From: MPNP01 sp965221445
GTDB lineage: Bacteria > Pseudomonadota > Alphaproteobacteria > Rhodobacterales > Rhodobacteraceae
Direction: 5' to 3'
NCBI GenBank assembly: GCA_965221445.1
Contig: CBDCSF010000013.1
Location: 2,790,001 to 2,854,000, forward strand
Length of the DNA: 64,000 nucleotides
Shown one piece after another: positions 36,114 through 43,876 of the stretch. The notes beneath the pieces are model-generated. The model made no database searches, was not told the DNA's origin, and saw nothing but the letters and a program-made list of their open reading frames with translations. Position numbers and translations under genes: made by a program. Numbering within the stretch: position 1 is the stretch's first letter; every line of letters begins with the position of its first letter.

Positions 36114-36575
36114 ATGGTTCGAAATATAGTATTCATCCTTCTGGTATTCTTCGTTGTCGGTTGTACAGGGATTACTACTCGGCATGGATACATACCTACA
36201 GAAATTGAATTGGAAACCCTTCAGGTAGGACAAACAACTACTGAAGAAGTGGTAAATGAAATAGGTAATCCCGCGATAATCAATGAGGACTTTGGAACAA
36301 CCTGGATATACATGGAATCAAAACAATTAACCAAAGGGATACGCAAGGCTGAAACGATTGAAAGAAATGTTGTTGTATTAACCTTTGAGGGTGATGGAAC
36401 ACTTGCAAATGTGGAAACTCTGGGTTTAGAGAATGGTAGAACGGTAAGGTTTACCCAGAGGGTTACCAAAACCTACGAAGGTAGACTGTCGGTAATTCAG
36501 CAAATCCTCAGAAGTTTTGGGAATTTTGGTTCCGGTGCTTTGATTGCACCAGCAGAAAGACAATTTGAAAACTAG
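36114..36575 (+). CDS. bamE: outer membrane assembly lipoprotein BamE (SmpA/OmlA family)
   Basis: 153 residues. Lipoprotein signal: MVRN then a hydrophobic stretch ending in VVGCTG with the lipobox Cys at 17. The SmpA/OmlA domain follows, with LQVGQTTTEEVVNEIGNPA near 42. BamE is part of the outer membrane beta-barrel assembly machine, which fits the giant autotransporters encoded farther right. Divergent from yceD, as often seen in alphaproteobacteria; its 3' end overlaps the convergent msrB by four bases. Confidence 0.92.
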   Translation: MVRNIVFILLVFFVVGCTGITTRHGYIPTEIELETLQVGQTTTEEVVNEIGNPAIINEDFGTTWIYMESKQLTKGIRKAETIERNVVVLTFEGDGTLANVETLGLENGRTVRFTQRVTKTYEGRLSVIQQILRSFGNFGSGALIAPAERQFEN

Positions 36576-36970
36576 TCTTCTGAAGCTTTGAACCTTAAGG
36601 CAGCTCCGTTGATGCAATAACGAAGCCCAGTCGGTTTGGGACCATCTGGGAACACATGGCCAAGGTGAGCATCACACTTGATGCAAACAACTTCTGTTCG
36701 CTTCCTGAATAGAGAGAAATCGTCGTTTTCACCAATATTCTCCTTAATGCTGGGTTGATAAAATGACGGCCATCCGGTACCGGAGTCGAATTTGTGGCTG
36801 GAATGAAAGAGTTCGGTGTCACAACAGATACAAGAAAAAACGCCATTTAGTTTGGGAAAATTATCGTTGGTAAATGGCCGTTCGGTACCACCTTTTCTAG
36901 TAACCCTGAAAGCTAATTCCGAAAGTTGGTTTTTCCACTCTGCGTTACTCTTGGTAATTTTTTCTGACAT
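36572..36970 (-). CDS. msrB: peptide-methionine (R)-S-oxide reductase
   Basis: 132 residues, repairs oxidised methionine R-sulfoxide in proteins. Zinc cysteines in FSCICCDTELF near 48 and VCIKCDAHLGHVF near 95, substrate loop DSGTGWPSFYQP near 68, and the catalytic Cys in RYCINGAALRF near 120. Convergent with bamE and 17 bases after moaA's end on the same strand side; possibly read from its own promoter. Confidence 0.96.
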   Translation of the reverse strand: MSEKITKSNAEWKNQLSELAFRVTRKGGTERPFTNDNFPKLNGVFSCICCDTELFHSSHKFDSGTGWPSFYQPSIKENIGENDDFSLFRKRTEVVCIKCDAHLGHVFPDGPKPTGLRYCINGAALRFKASED

Positions 36971-36987
36971 GCGTTACCCCTCTTACG

Positions 36988-37983
36988 TTAACCGCCTGTA
37001 TGGCTCATGTATCTTGAAACCTGACCGTCAATTTTCTGGCGGGAATAGTCAAAATCATGTCCCTTCGGTTTTCTTGAAATGGCTTCTCTGATTCCTGCTA
37101 TAACTTTGGAATCATCATCTGGATGTTTTCTCATCAAGCCCTTTAAATCAGCGTTATCCTCCTGTCCCAAACACATATAAAGTTCACCTGTACAGGTTAA
37201 CCTCACCCGATTGCAACTTTCACAAAAATTATGGCTCAGGGGGGTGATAAATCCAATTTTTTGGCCGGTTTCCTGAACTTCTACATATCTTGCGGGTCCA
37301 CCAGTCCTTTCGGCTAAATCTTGCAGGGTATATCGGGTACTTAATCTTTTCCTCAGATCCTTCAGGGACCAATATTGTCCAAGCCTACTTTCATTTCCAA
37401 TATCACCCATGGGCATGACTTCAATGAAAGTTAAATCAAATCCATTGTCATCACACCATTCAGTAAGGGCAAACAACTCATCTTCATTAAAACCCTTCAG
37501 GGCAACAGTATTGATTTTGATCTTTAATCCTGCTTCTTGTGCCTCCTTGATTCCTTCCTGTACTTGGCCCAGCCTTCCCCACCGAGTAATTTCCTTGAAC
37601 TTGTCTGGGTGGAGAGTATCTAGTGAAACATTGATTCGCCTTATCCCAGCCTTGAAGAGATCTCGAGATTTTTTAGCCAATTGGGATCCATTGGTTGTTA
37701 TGGTTAATTCGTCAAGTACTTCATTATCCAGATGCCTAGACAACCCGCGAATAAAGTCAAGAATGCCTCTTCTTACCAAGGGTTCTCCCCCTGTTAACCT
37801 CACCTTCCTGATGCCTAGTTGGATAAACAGGGAACAAATTCGGTCAAGTTCCTCTAGAGTCAGTAAATCCTTTTTGGGTAGAAATACCATGTGTTCGGAC
37901 ATACAGTAGACACACCGAAAGTCACATCTGTCCGTAACCGAAACCCTTAAATAGGATATTTTCCTCAAAAAAGGGTCAATCAA
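36988..37983 (-). CDS. moaA: GTP 3',8-cyclase MoaA
   Basis: 331 residues, radical SAM enzyme of molybdenum cofactor synthesis that rearranges GTP. N-terminal cluster CDFRCVYC (CxxxCxxC) near 18-25, KVRLTGGEPLVRRG near 70, C-terminal cluster cysteines in CESCNRVRLTC and YMCLG near 258-275, and the terminal Gly-Gly that is required in MoaA. The start is TTG 37983 with AAAAGG before it; no ATG fits. It is alone: no other moa genes are adjacent. Confidence 0.95.
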   Translation of the reverse strand: MIDPFLRKISYLRVSVTDRCDFRCVYCMSEHMVFLPKKDLLTLEELDRICSLFIQLGIRKVRLTGGEPLVRRGILDFIRGLSRHLDNEVLDELTITTNGSQLAKKSRDLFKAGIRRINVSLDTLHPDKFKEITRWGRLGQVQEGIKEAQEAGLKIKINTVALKGFNEDELFALTEWCDDNGFDLTFIEVMPMGDIGNESRLGQYWSLKDLRKRLSTRYTLQDLAERTGGPARYVEVQETGQKIGFITPLSHNFCESCNRVRLTCTGELYMCLGQEDNADLKGLMRKHPDDDSKVIAGIREAISRKPKGHDFDYSRQKIDGQVSRYMSHTGG

Positions 37984-38274
37984 CGGAGCCTTTTCCGATG
38001 ATTTATCTACAGTGAGGTTTGTGGAATTTAATGGCAGATAAGAAATTTCAATATACCTCGTTTTTGTCGTATCAATTTTTGGAGAATAACTCCCCTTGTG
38101 GAGGAATTAAAACCCGCCCATAAAACTAGGGAATTCTAGCCTATAAATTCAAGAGCAGGTAAAACTGAAAACAGAGTAATAAATTAAATCTAGAAGTTGA
38201 TTATTGTTCATATAATATTACAATATCAAATCTAAGGTATCCAAAAATCAGTTGATTAAAATTATAGGGTTTCA

Positions 38275-38925
38275 ATGTTAACTTTCCCGGAAGAAATAAT
38301 GCTAATGATTTTGGAGGATGAAGATGGCAAAATCCTTCACGTCCCAGAGCTTTCCATGAGATGTGTCCTATCTGGTGCTGTGTTAATGGAACTCGCCCTG
38401 CAGAATAAAATTGACACTGACTTGAAGAGACTTGTTGTCGTTGATCCTACACCTACAGGCGATGAAATGCTTGATCCAACTCTTGCAATGATTGTTCAGT
38501 CTGAGGGAGATTATAACGCCAAGTTTTGGGTAGAGAAATGTGCTCTGAATGCTGACGAAATAAAGAAATTGGCCTTGAACAGGTTGGTCTCAAAGAAAAT
38601 CCTAGAAAAGGTTGATGATAAGTTTTTGTGGGTTTTCAGCACCCGCAGGTATCCGTTAATTGATGGTAAGGCTGAACAGGAAGTAAAAATCAGGATAATG
38701 GACCTGCTGTTCAGTGACAAACTCCCTGACCCAAGAGATATCGTAATAATCAGCCTGGTTGAAGCTAGTGGAATATTTAAACACATCTTGTCTGAAAGTG
38801 AACACAAGCGTTCTCTAAATAGAATCAAACAAATCAGAAACATGGATCTATTGGGGAGGGCGGTCACCAATTCTGTCCGGGATATTGAAGCTTCCTTGGC
38901 TTTGGCCTTACATCCACCTTTTTGA
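38275..38925 (+). CDS. GPP34 (GOLPH3-like) family protein
   Basis: 216 residues. Start LTFPEEIMLMILEDEDGKIL, then AGAVLMELALQNKID-like segment (SGAVLMELALQNKI near 47) and a helical repeat body, matching the GPP34/Golgi phosphoprotein 3 fold; in eukaryotes this family binds phosphatidylinositol-4-phosphate. Bacterial members are known mainly from actinobacteria and some proteobacteria, and their role is not established. No signal peptide or membrane helix. Divergent from moaA over 291 bases and followed by the ZnuC-type gene after 80 bases. Confidence 0.8.
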   Translation: MLTFPEEIMLMILEDEDGKILHVPELSMRCVLSGAVLMELALQNKIDTDLKRLVVVDPTPTGDEMLDPTLAMIVQSEGDYNAKFWVEKCALNADEIKKLALNRLVSKKILEKVDDKFLWVFSTRRYPLIDGKAEQEVKIRIMDLLFSDKLPDPRDIVIISLVEASGIFKHILSESEHKRSLNRIKQIRNMDLLGRAVTNSVRDIEASLALALHPPF

Positions 38926-39005
38926 ATCTACCCGACAGATGCTCAATCCCTTGTCTAGAACAGGTGAATTGGGGAGATTAATTTTCGGTAATTTGTGGCT
39001 TAATC

Positions 39006-39722
39006 ATGTCATTGGTAAACTTTGAAGGTGTGTTTTTTTCTTATCCTGGTAAGAAGGTTCTACATGATATTTCCTTCAAAGTTGAACCAGGAGTCTTCCT
39101 GACGATAATTGGTCCCAATGGCACTGGCAAATCCACTATCCTCAAGTTATTGGTTGGTGCCTTTAATCCGTCCAAAGGATTAATCTCCAAGGCTGAGAAT
39201 CTACGGATTGGTTATGTACCACAAAAACTAAATATCAATGACACCATTCCCATTGATGTTCTTTGCTTTCTTAATTTGGGGCAGAAATATCCGAGGGCAA
39301 AAATAAATAATATTGCTGAGGAAACAGGTATTGGTCATTTGTTAAAAATACCAATTTTGGGTTTATCAGCAGGACAATCCCAGAGGGTTTTGTACGCCAG
39401 AGCTCTTCTTTCAGAACCAAATTTACTTATCATGGATGAACCTACCCAAGGAATGGACACCGAAGGGGAAGAACGATTTTACCGTTTGGTGAACAACTAT
39501 CGTACCAGAACAAATTGTGCCGTCGTCATGGTTAGTCATGAGCTCCATGTGGTTTCCTCCTTTTCGGACTGGGTAATTTGTCTGAATGGCCATATTTGCT
39601 GCCAGGGTGCACCCAAGGCGATATTTGAAGATGAGAAATTTATCAACCTGTTTGGAAAATTTCCCCACAATGAATTTGCCTACTATCCGCATAGGCATGA
39701 CCACTCACACGATAACATTTAA
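39006..39722 (+). CDS. znuC: zinc/manganese-type ABC transporter ATP-binding protein (ZnuC-like)
   Basis: 238 residues. Walker A GPNGTGKST near 38, signature LSAGQSQRVLYARAL near 122, Walker B LLIMDEPTQGMD near 144, H-loop MVSHELHVV near 176. The His-rich end YYPHRHDHSHDN is typical of ZnuC. It should energise high-affinity zinc uptake with ZnuA and ZnuB, but neither gene is adjacent in this window; downstream is a non-coding stretch and an Abi gene, so the operon is incomplete here or scattered. No Zur-box-like palindrome was recognised upstream. Confidence 0.85.
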   Translation: MSLVNFEGVFFSYPGKKVLHDISFKVEPGVFLTIIGPNGTGKSTILKLLVGAFNPSKGLISKAENLRIGYVPQKLNINDTIPIDVLCFLNLGQKYPRAKINNIAEETGIGHLLKIPILGLSAGQSQRVLYARALLSEPNLLIMDEPTQGMDTEGEERFYRLVNNYRTRTNCAVVMVSHELHVVSSFSDWVICLNGHICCQGAPKAIFEDEKFINLFGKFPHNEFAYYPHRHDHSHDNI

Positions 39723-40114
39723 GTGGAAACTAAAATTACCGGAAGAGGTTATTAAAAAAGTCTTTTTCAGGTAACAATCTTTAGGTAAATGTCCATTTTA
39801 GTGACAACACTGTAATTCCCTCAGTACCGTGAACAATTGAGGGATGGATCGGGTTCCTGTTACTATTGGCTTGAGAACACAGTGCGGGTGACCCTTTGCC
39901 CAAAGATTACACATTATAGTCCTGATCAAAGGAGAAGGTTTATTTAGAATAAATTTTTGATTGTAGGTAAGATTTTGGTAGCAATTGTTGAAATGGCATC
40001 TATACTATCACGTAATAAGACCCGCCCCGCTTAAGGTGAGATTTTGGTTTCATACAGCGCACCCCGGCGGGTTTTTGTTTTTTTGCCTCGTTTAATGCAC
40101 CTGAGTATAGAATT
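39723..40114 (+). other. intergenic stretch before the Abi gene
   Basis: 392 bases. No protein gene is supported. The right third holds the hairpin RNA candidate at 40018-40085. A TATACT hexamer at 40001-40006 may be its -10 element, though no well-spaced -35 is obvious. Confidence 0.5.
40018..40085 (+). ncRNA. structured RNA candidate upstream of Abi_2 gene (abiF-RNA-like)
   Basis: A nested hairpin followed by a T-run: ACCCGCC (40020-40026) pairs with GGCGGGT (40066-40072), and inside it GGTG (40035-40038) pairs with CACC (40060-40063). The 3' side continues into TTTTTGTTTTTTT, so it can end transcription like an intrinsic terminator. It lies about 30 bases before the Abi_2 start. A conserved structured RNA upstream of AbiF-family genes is known, and these RNAs have been reported to act as antitoxin partners of the HEPN protein; position, size and the C-rich/G-rich stem fit. 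Covariance was not tested, and a plain terminator is the alternative. Confidence 0.6.
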
Positions 40115-41020
40115 ATGAAATTCCAAAAACCCGCTACTTCAATACATGACCAAATCGAAATCCTGAAGAAACGTGGAATGGTGATTGACGATGACAAATA
40201 TGCAGAACATTATTTAAATTTTATCTCCTATTACCGGCTTCAGGCTTATTGGAAACTTTTCAGGGTATCCACAAAAAAGTATGGTGACATCTTATTTAAA
40301 GACGGTACAACGATTGAAGATGTAATTAAACTGTATTTTTTTGATAGGGACCTCAGGCTTGTGGTACTAGACGCTATAGAACTTGTTGAGATAGCTCTTC
40401 GTACAATTTGGACCAATCACTTGGCAATGAAATACGGGCCTCATAGTCATTTGAAAAAAGAATACTTTTCTAATATCTAAAGGCATAAGAAAGATGTTTC
40501 GGATCTAGAAGTTCAATTCAATATAATTAAAGATGAAATTATTTTGAACTACAAACAAAAATACTCATCATCTCATCTCCCTCCTGTCTGGATATCATCG
40601 GAGTTTATGTCTTTTGGCCAACTCTCCAAATTTATCAACAATTTAAAAAGACGTGAAGACCGACAATTCATCGCCAAGATTTTTTCACTTGATGAAGCAG
40701 TATTAACCTCATTTATACACCATTTGAGTTATGTACGTAATATCTGCGCCCATCATGGAAGGCTTTGGAACAAACGTGTGACAGTCAGGATGACCGTCCC
40801 AAGATATCCCCTAGAACTTAACGAAGCTATGCGAGAAACGAATATCCATCATCTGCATAATACACTCATAATGCTAGACTACATGTTGAAGTTCATTGTA
40901 CCGGAAAACAAATGGAAAAAACGACTTGTTAGACTTATTGAAGGATGTCACTTGGCAAATCCATCTAGGATGGGATTTCCAGATGAATGGTGCAAAAGGA
41001 CAGCATGGAGTGTTTCATAA
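40115..41020 (+). pseudogene. Abi_2 (AbiF/AbiD) family HEPN protein gene with one in-frame stop
   Basis: Two ORFs (40115-40480 and 40544-41020) are in the same frame, separated by TAA 40478-40480 and a readable linker (RHKKDVSDLEVQFNIIKDE). Without that stop the product would have 301 residues, the normal Abi_2 length. N-terminal segments DQIEILKKRGMVIDD, YYRLQAYW and FFDRDLRLVVLDAIELVEIA are characteristic, and the C-terminal half has YVRNICAHHGRLWN, the R-x4-6-H HEPN RNase motif. Abi proteins stop phage spread by halting growth. The break separates the HEPN motif from the N-terminal half, so the toxin is probably inactive unless the stop is an error or is read through. The structured RNA upstream suggests an RNA-controlled toxin. 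Confidence 0.8.
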
Positions 41021-41155
41021 AGTACGATATAGCGAATGCATTTGATCTTTATGAAATGGGATCAAAAGGATTGTCGACATTGATATTAGCCGAATAAATC
41101 ACTATTCGTTTGCTAGTGTACCCGGTTGCCTTTAACTTACATATTCTACCAATAG

Positions 41156-41953
41156 TTAAGCCTGATTGGAAATTGTATTTTGTCCGGTATGGTAATTCAA
41201 AACCTCAGTTACTCTAGATGCATTGTCTACAGCGATCTCGCCATTGAGGTTATATAAATTATTCTCAAACCCTACCCTGATTTTGTGCCCAAGTTTGAGG
41301 GCTCTCGACAAAATAAGGGTTTCCTGCCTGCCAAAAGCACATAATGCCAGATCAGTTTCGGGTAGTACTTTATCAACATAACAAAGAAGTGGTTCCAAAT
41401 CCCCCAACCTGGCAGAATTACCACCATATGACCCCATTACCAGCAGGATTTGCAGTCTTTCTGATGGTACAACGGTGGTTTCCACCATTTTAGCAAGTAA
41501 TTCTATGTCTTCTCTGGAATACAGGATATGCTGTAAGTCAGTACCGCTTTCAAAGGCTTGGTGATAGGCTATGCTAGTAAGCTCCAACTCATCGTCTGCC
41601 AGAAATTCCCTGATTGACACAGAAACAGATTTTGCTTTCAACTTGGTTAAGATGTCTCGCTGATCAGATGGGCTATAAATACCGGCACTCTCTGTTGTCA
41701 ACTGAACCAACATTTCTGGTACAGCAATTTTCATTTCTTGCATTACTTCTTGATAAAGGCTGATATCAAGGGTATGACGGCCTTGACTATCCCTGATATG
41801 GACATGAATAGCCTCTGCTCCTACCTGATAGCAGGCAATGGCATCGGTAACAAGTTCGGATATGGTTATTGGCAGGTTAGGGTGGCTTTCCTTGGACCTA
41901 CGTGCCCCGTTGGGTGCTACCATTATACGTGGTAAATTTTTACTGCGTAGCAT
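41156..41953 (-). CDS. 3-keto-5-aminohexanoate cleavage protein (BKACE family)
   Basis: 265 residues of the DUF849/BKACE family, zinc enzymes that split beta-keto acids with acetyl-CoA. Zinc ligands in AIHVHIRDSQGRH near 47-58, and family segments RIMVAPNGARRS at the start and MGSYGGNSARLGDLEPLL near 170. Somewhat shorter than the 275-310 residues typical of characterised members. It overlaps the end of the aminotransferase gene by 14 bases, so the two are co-translated; the pair would deaminate an omega- or beta-amino acid to a keto acid and then cleave it. Substrate specificity within BKACE is wide and unknown here. Confidence 0.88.
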   Translation of the reverse strand: MLRSKNLPRIMVAPNGARRSKESHPNLPITISELVTDAIACYQVGAEAIHVHIRDSQGRHTLDISLYQEVMQEMKIAVPEMLVQLTTESAGIYSPSDQRDILTKLKAKSVSVSIREFLADDELELTSIAYHQAFESGTDLQHILYSREDIELLAKMVETTVVPSERLQILLVMGSYGGNSARLGDLEPLLCYVDKVLPETDLALCAFGRQETLILSRALKLGHKIRVGFENNLYNLNGEIAVDNASRVTEVLNYHTGQNTISNQA

Positions 41954-43274
41954 TGCCCAAAACTGAGTTAACCGCTCTTGCGAGCTTTTCTACAAGTTCA
42001 TCCATCTGATGATTAGTTATGATGTATGCAGGTGCTAAAAGGACATGATCACCACCGGTTCCATCTATAGTTCCTTGCATTGGGTAACACACCAATCCCT
42101 CGGACATTGCCGCTGCTTTCAGCTTTCCTGCTATGTTGAGGTCTGGTCTAAAAGGTTCTTTTGTCTGGCGATCGGCAACAAATTCAAGCCCCATGAACAA
42201 ACCACGACCACGGATGTCCCCAACATAAGGGTGCGGATCAAATTCGAATTCCAATGCTGATCTCAGATAATCACCTGCCCGGTTCACCTGATCAACAAGT
42301 CCTTTTTCATCCAATTCCTGTAAGACTGCAACACCAGTCGCAGCAACCAAGGAATGCCCATGATATGTATGCCCGTGTTGGAAGAACCCTGACCCGTCGG
42401 CTATTGCATCGTGGATGTACTTCTGGCACAGCATTGCCCCAATCGGTTGATAACCAGCACCCAAACCCTTAGCCATGGTTATGATATCTGGGATAACTGA
42501 TTCCTTATCAATGGCAAACAAACTGCCTGTACGTCCGGTACCACACATAACTTCATCAGCGATGAGCAAAATACCATGCTTGTCGCAGATTTTACGGATG
42601 TGTCTAAAGTATTCAGGTGTGGGTGGTACTGCACCCAATGTGGCTCCAACTACTGGTTCAGCAATAAATGCCATCACATTCTCTGTACCCAATCTTACAA
42701 TTTCTTTCTCAAGTTCACCGGCCGTACGCAGACTGTATTGTTCAATTGTTTCACCAAGTTGTATCCCCCGATAAGAAAAACATGGAGTTATGTGTGATGT
42801 CTCCATTAGTAGGGGAGCAAATTGTCGTCTCCTCCAGACATTACCACCCACGGCAAGTGCCCCAAGAGTGTTACCATGAAAACTCTGTCGGCGTGCTATA
42901 ATCAGGCTTCTCTGCGGCTGATCAATTTCTAGATAATACTGACGGGCAAGTTTGATTGCAGCTTCAACTGCTTCTGATCCTCCGGATAAAAGATAAACCT
43001 TCTCTATGCCATCTGGTGCTTTATTAACTAATCGTTCAGCGAGAATTTCAGCAGGTTCTGATGTGAAAAAACCTGTATGAGCAAAAGCCAGTTTCTCAAG
43101 TTGGTTATTTAGTGCTGCCTTGACTCTAGCATTGGAGTGACCAAGACATGAAACTGCTGCTCCTCCCGATCCATCAAGATACCGTTTGCCGTTTTTGTCA
43201 AAAAGATAAACTCCCTCACCGCTTACCACTGTTGGCAATTTCGTCCTTGAATTTCTGTTAAATACATTGCTCAT
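41940..43274 (-). CDS. class III aminotransferase (aspartate aminotransferase family)
   Basis: 444 residues, PLP-dependent omega-amino acid:pyruvate-type aminotransferase. Start VVSGEGVYLFDKNGKRYLDG, phosphate-binding SGGSEAVEAAIKLAR near 100, PLP-contact Asp in LLIADEVMCGTGRTG near 238, Schiff-base Lys in ITMAKGLGAGYQPIGAM near 268, then GHTYHGHSLVAA near 305. First gene of a two-gene operon with the BKACE enzyme. Substrate could be a beta-alanine-like, GABA-like or longer amino acid. Confidence 0.92.
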   Translation of the reverse strand: MSNVFNRNSRTKLPTVVSGEGVYLFDKNGKRYLDGSGGAAVSCLGHSNARVKAALNNQLEKLAFAHTGFFTSEPAEILAERLVNKAPDGIEKVYLLSGGSEAVEAAIKLARQYYLEIDQPQRSLIIARRQSFHGNTLGALAVGGNVWRRRQFAPLLMETSHITPCFSYRGIQLGETIEQYSLRTAGELEKEIVRLGTENVMAFIAEPVVGATLGAVPPTPEYFRHIRKICDKHGILLIADEVMCGTGRTGSLFAIDKESVIPDIITMAKGLGAGYQPIGAMLCQKYIHDAIADGSGFFQHGHTYHGHSLVAATGVAVLQELDEKGLVDQVNRAGDYLRSALEFEFDPHPYVGDIRGRGLFMGLEFVADRQTKEPFRPDLNIAGKLKAAAMSEGLVCYPMQGTIDGTGGDHVLLAPAYIITNHQMDELVEKLARAVNSVLGNATQ

Positions 43275-43508
43275 ACCTACCTCGTGGGTGCAATTGTCTG
43301 AAGCAAAAACATGTAACTTTGTTTCAAACTCCTGGTGGACAATTTAGTTCAGTTGTAATTTATATTTGTGACATTGTTACGAAAAATAGGATTTTGGTAG
43401 ATAAACAATTTAAAACGTTTCTGTTAGCCGGGAAAAAAAGCGGTTTATGTAAGAGTAGTTTCAAAATCAGAAATGAATGTGTTTATATTAGGCCATTTTT
43501 TTCTAAAT

Positions 43509-43769
43509 TTATTGTGATATGGTGTATGGCTGAATAAATCTGGAAATGGTAAGCGGGTGTTCAATTAAATTTACTTGCTTAACAATAAAGGGTTCAAGAT
43601 TAAATTGTTGATAACCCTGTTGGAGGGCAATGTCATAACTTGAGTAGAACCCCACGGCTTTTTCATTTCTTATTAATGCAAATTGCCCCTCATGACCTTC
43701 CCATCCATGGATATGACTTCGGAAATAGGACAATTGCTTTTCAATATAATCACATTCGTTCTCTTCCAT
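43509..43769 (-). CDS. small conserved-looking protein of unknown function
   Basis: 86 residues, soluble, no signal peptide. The start ATG 43769 has AGGTGA six bases before it, which supports expression. The middle (GQFALIRNEKAVGFYSSYDIAL) resembles the short alpha/beta proteins of the DUF5678 type, where a strand pair with a G-x-F/W-V/A-I pattern is followed by a helix; this is a pattern resemblance only. Not in an operon: 107 bases follow the end of the TRAP permease gene and 234 precede the aminotransferase operon. Function unknown. Confidence 0.6.
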   Translation of the reverse strand: MEENECDYIEKQLSYFRSHIHGWEGHEGQFALIRNEKAVGFYSSYDIALQQGYQQFNLEPFIVKQVNLIEHPLTISRFIQPYTISQ

Positions 43770-43818
43770 AGATTTTCACCTAAATTTCCATGAAGTTTAA
43801 TTTTATTCCACACCATCT

Positions 43819-43842
43819 CCCCACATGAATTCGTATGTGGGG
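43819..43842 (-). terminator. hairpin after the TRAP permease gene
   Basis: CCCCACAT (43819-43826) and ATGTGGGG (43835-43842) form a perfect eight-pair stem with an eight-base loop, about 35 bases past the permease stop on the minus strand. The following bases are AT-rich but not a clean U-tract, so it may be an mRNA end or a partial terminator. Confidence 0.5.
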
Positions 43843-43876
43843 GATAGTTTAACCAAGTAATTTTTCCTTTAGTTTC

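Noticed and set aside
37984..38274. Possible molybdenum cofactor riboswitch upstream of moaA
   Set aside because: The 291 bases show no conserved core that I recognise and only short hairpins.
38926..39005. Possible Zur operator before the ZnuC gene
   Set aside because: No clear palindrome of the expected type was found in the 80-base gap.
43319..43537. 72-codon plus-strand frame between the aminotransferase operon and the small unknown gene
   Set aside because: No ribosome site, no recognisable motif, cysteine- and phenylalanine-rich composition of random AT-rich sequence, and overlap with a better supported minus-strand gene.
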